Source: Bacillota bacterium
Lineage (GTDB): Bacteria > Bacillota > Sulfobacillia > RBS10-35 > JAJYVN01
Length of the DNA: 7,059 nt
Direction of reading: 5' to 3'
Assembly (NCBI GenBank): GCA_021791995.1
Contig: JAJYVN010000156.1
Location: 1 to 7,059 of the forward strand
The translations under genes were made by a program, and so were the position numbers. Of this stretch, positions 6,858 through 7,059 are shown one piece after another (the stretch's first letter is position 1; every line of letters begins with the position of its first letter). Below the pieces are notes generated by a model that did no database searches, had not been told where the DNA came from, and saw only the letters and a program-made list of their open reading frames with translations.

Positions 6858-7059
6858 CTACCCCTGTTCCGCCCGGACAGCTGGTGCCGTGATCGACGGC
6901 GACGGCCGTTGCGGGGACGGCCCGGAAGCGTGCCCGTCCGCCTCTTTCTGGCGCACCGGCATCCCAGCGAGCTCCCGAAGCGCGTCCCCGGCACCCGAAA
7001 GGTTGTCGATGGTCATCTCAGAGTATTTCCGGCTCAAGACAACGCCGTCGGCCCCCCCG
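6858..7059 (-). CDS. C-terminal end of a probable TIM-barrel glycoside hydrolase (partial)
   Basis: An open frame enters from the right edge and gives 66 residues before TAG at 6858-6860. It begins GGADGVVLSRKYSEM and continues NLSGAGDALREL, which reads as the last strand and helix of a TIM-barrel protein. I associate similar GADG..LSRKYSEM endings with uncharacterised glycoside-hydrolase-like proteins, from memory only. After about residue 32 comes a low-complexity Pro/Ser/Ala tail (for example SGPSPQRPSPSITAPA), probably disordered. Only 2 nt separate the stop from the ATG of the 728-residue hydrolase, and the hydrolase ribosome binding site (AGGGG) lies within the last codons, so the two are co-transcribed and probably translationally coupled. 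That it is coding is well supported; the enzyme class is an inference. Confidence 0.75.
   Translation of the reverse strand, partial: GGADGVVLSRKYSEMTIDNLSGAGDALRELAGMPVRQKEADGHASGPSPQRPSPSITAPAVRAEQG

Noticed and set aside
1..7059. Search for tRNA or rRNA genes, CRISPR arrays, insertion-sequence ends, attachment sites or prophage genes
   Set aside because: Nothing of these types was visible on reading; the space is almost entirely filled by one operon.

Overview
The window is one stretch of a single transcription unit. Every supported gene lies on the minus strand, and the genes are tightly packed (0, 2, 7 and 67 nt gaps, with one larger 151 nt gap). In transcription order, from high to low coordinates, they are: the 3' end of a probable glycoside-hydrolase-type TIM-barrel gene; a complete 728-residue glycoside-hydrolase-like protein with a GH42-like layout (barrel, Cys cluster, beta-galactosidase trimerisation domain); an exported family 5 extracellular solute-binding protein; two inner-membrane permeases of the DppB and DppC type; and the 5' part of a DppD/OppD-type ATPase that runs off the left edge. 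Nothing supports a gene on the plus strand.

The best reading is a carbohydrate uptake and breakdown locus. The transporter belongs to the oligopeptide/nickel (PepT) class of ABC importers, a class that also contains many oligosaccharide and beta-glucoside importers. The two hydrolase-type genes have no visible export signal and sit directly upstream, so an imported oligosaccharide or glycoside would be cut in the cytoplasm. The substrate cannot be read from the sequence. A second ATPase (DppF type) would be expected beyond the left edge.

The organism cannot be named. Moderately high G+C, GTG starts at two genes and strong GGAGG-type ribosome binding sites fit a high-G+C bacterium such as an actinobacterium or a chloroflexote. 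The binding protein is rich in Asn, Gln, Ser, Thr and Tyr and has few charges, as often seen in exported proteins of acidophiles; this is only a hint.

Points worth a second look: the hydrolase carries a four-cysteine arrangement like the zinc site of GH42 enzymes but has Ser where GH42 has its acid/base Glu; the binding protein has no cysteine and so cannot be a lipoprotein; a 29-codon reading frame with its own ribosome binding site overlaps the DppC-type start across a run of five G, where a one-base change would fuse the frames; and a perfect 10-bp hairpin without a U tract, followed by a hexamer repeat, separates the binding protein from the permeases.
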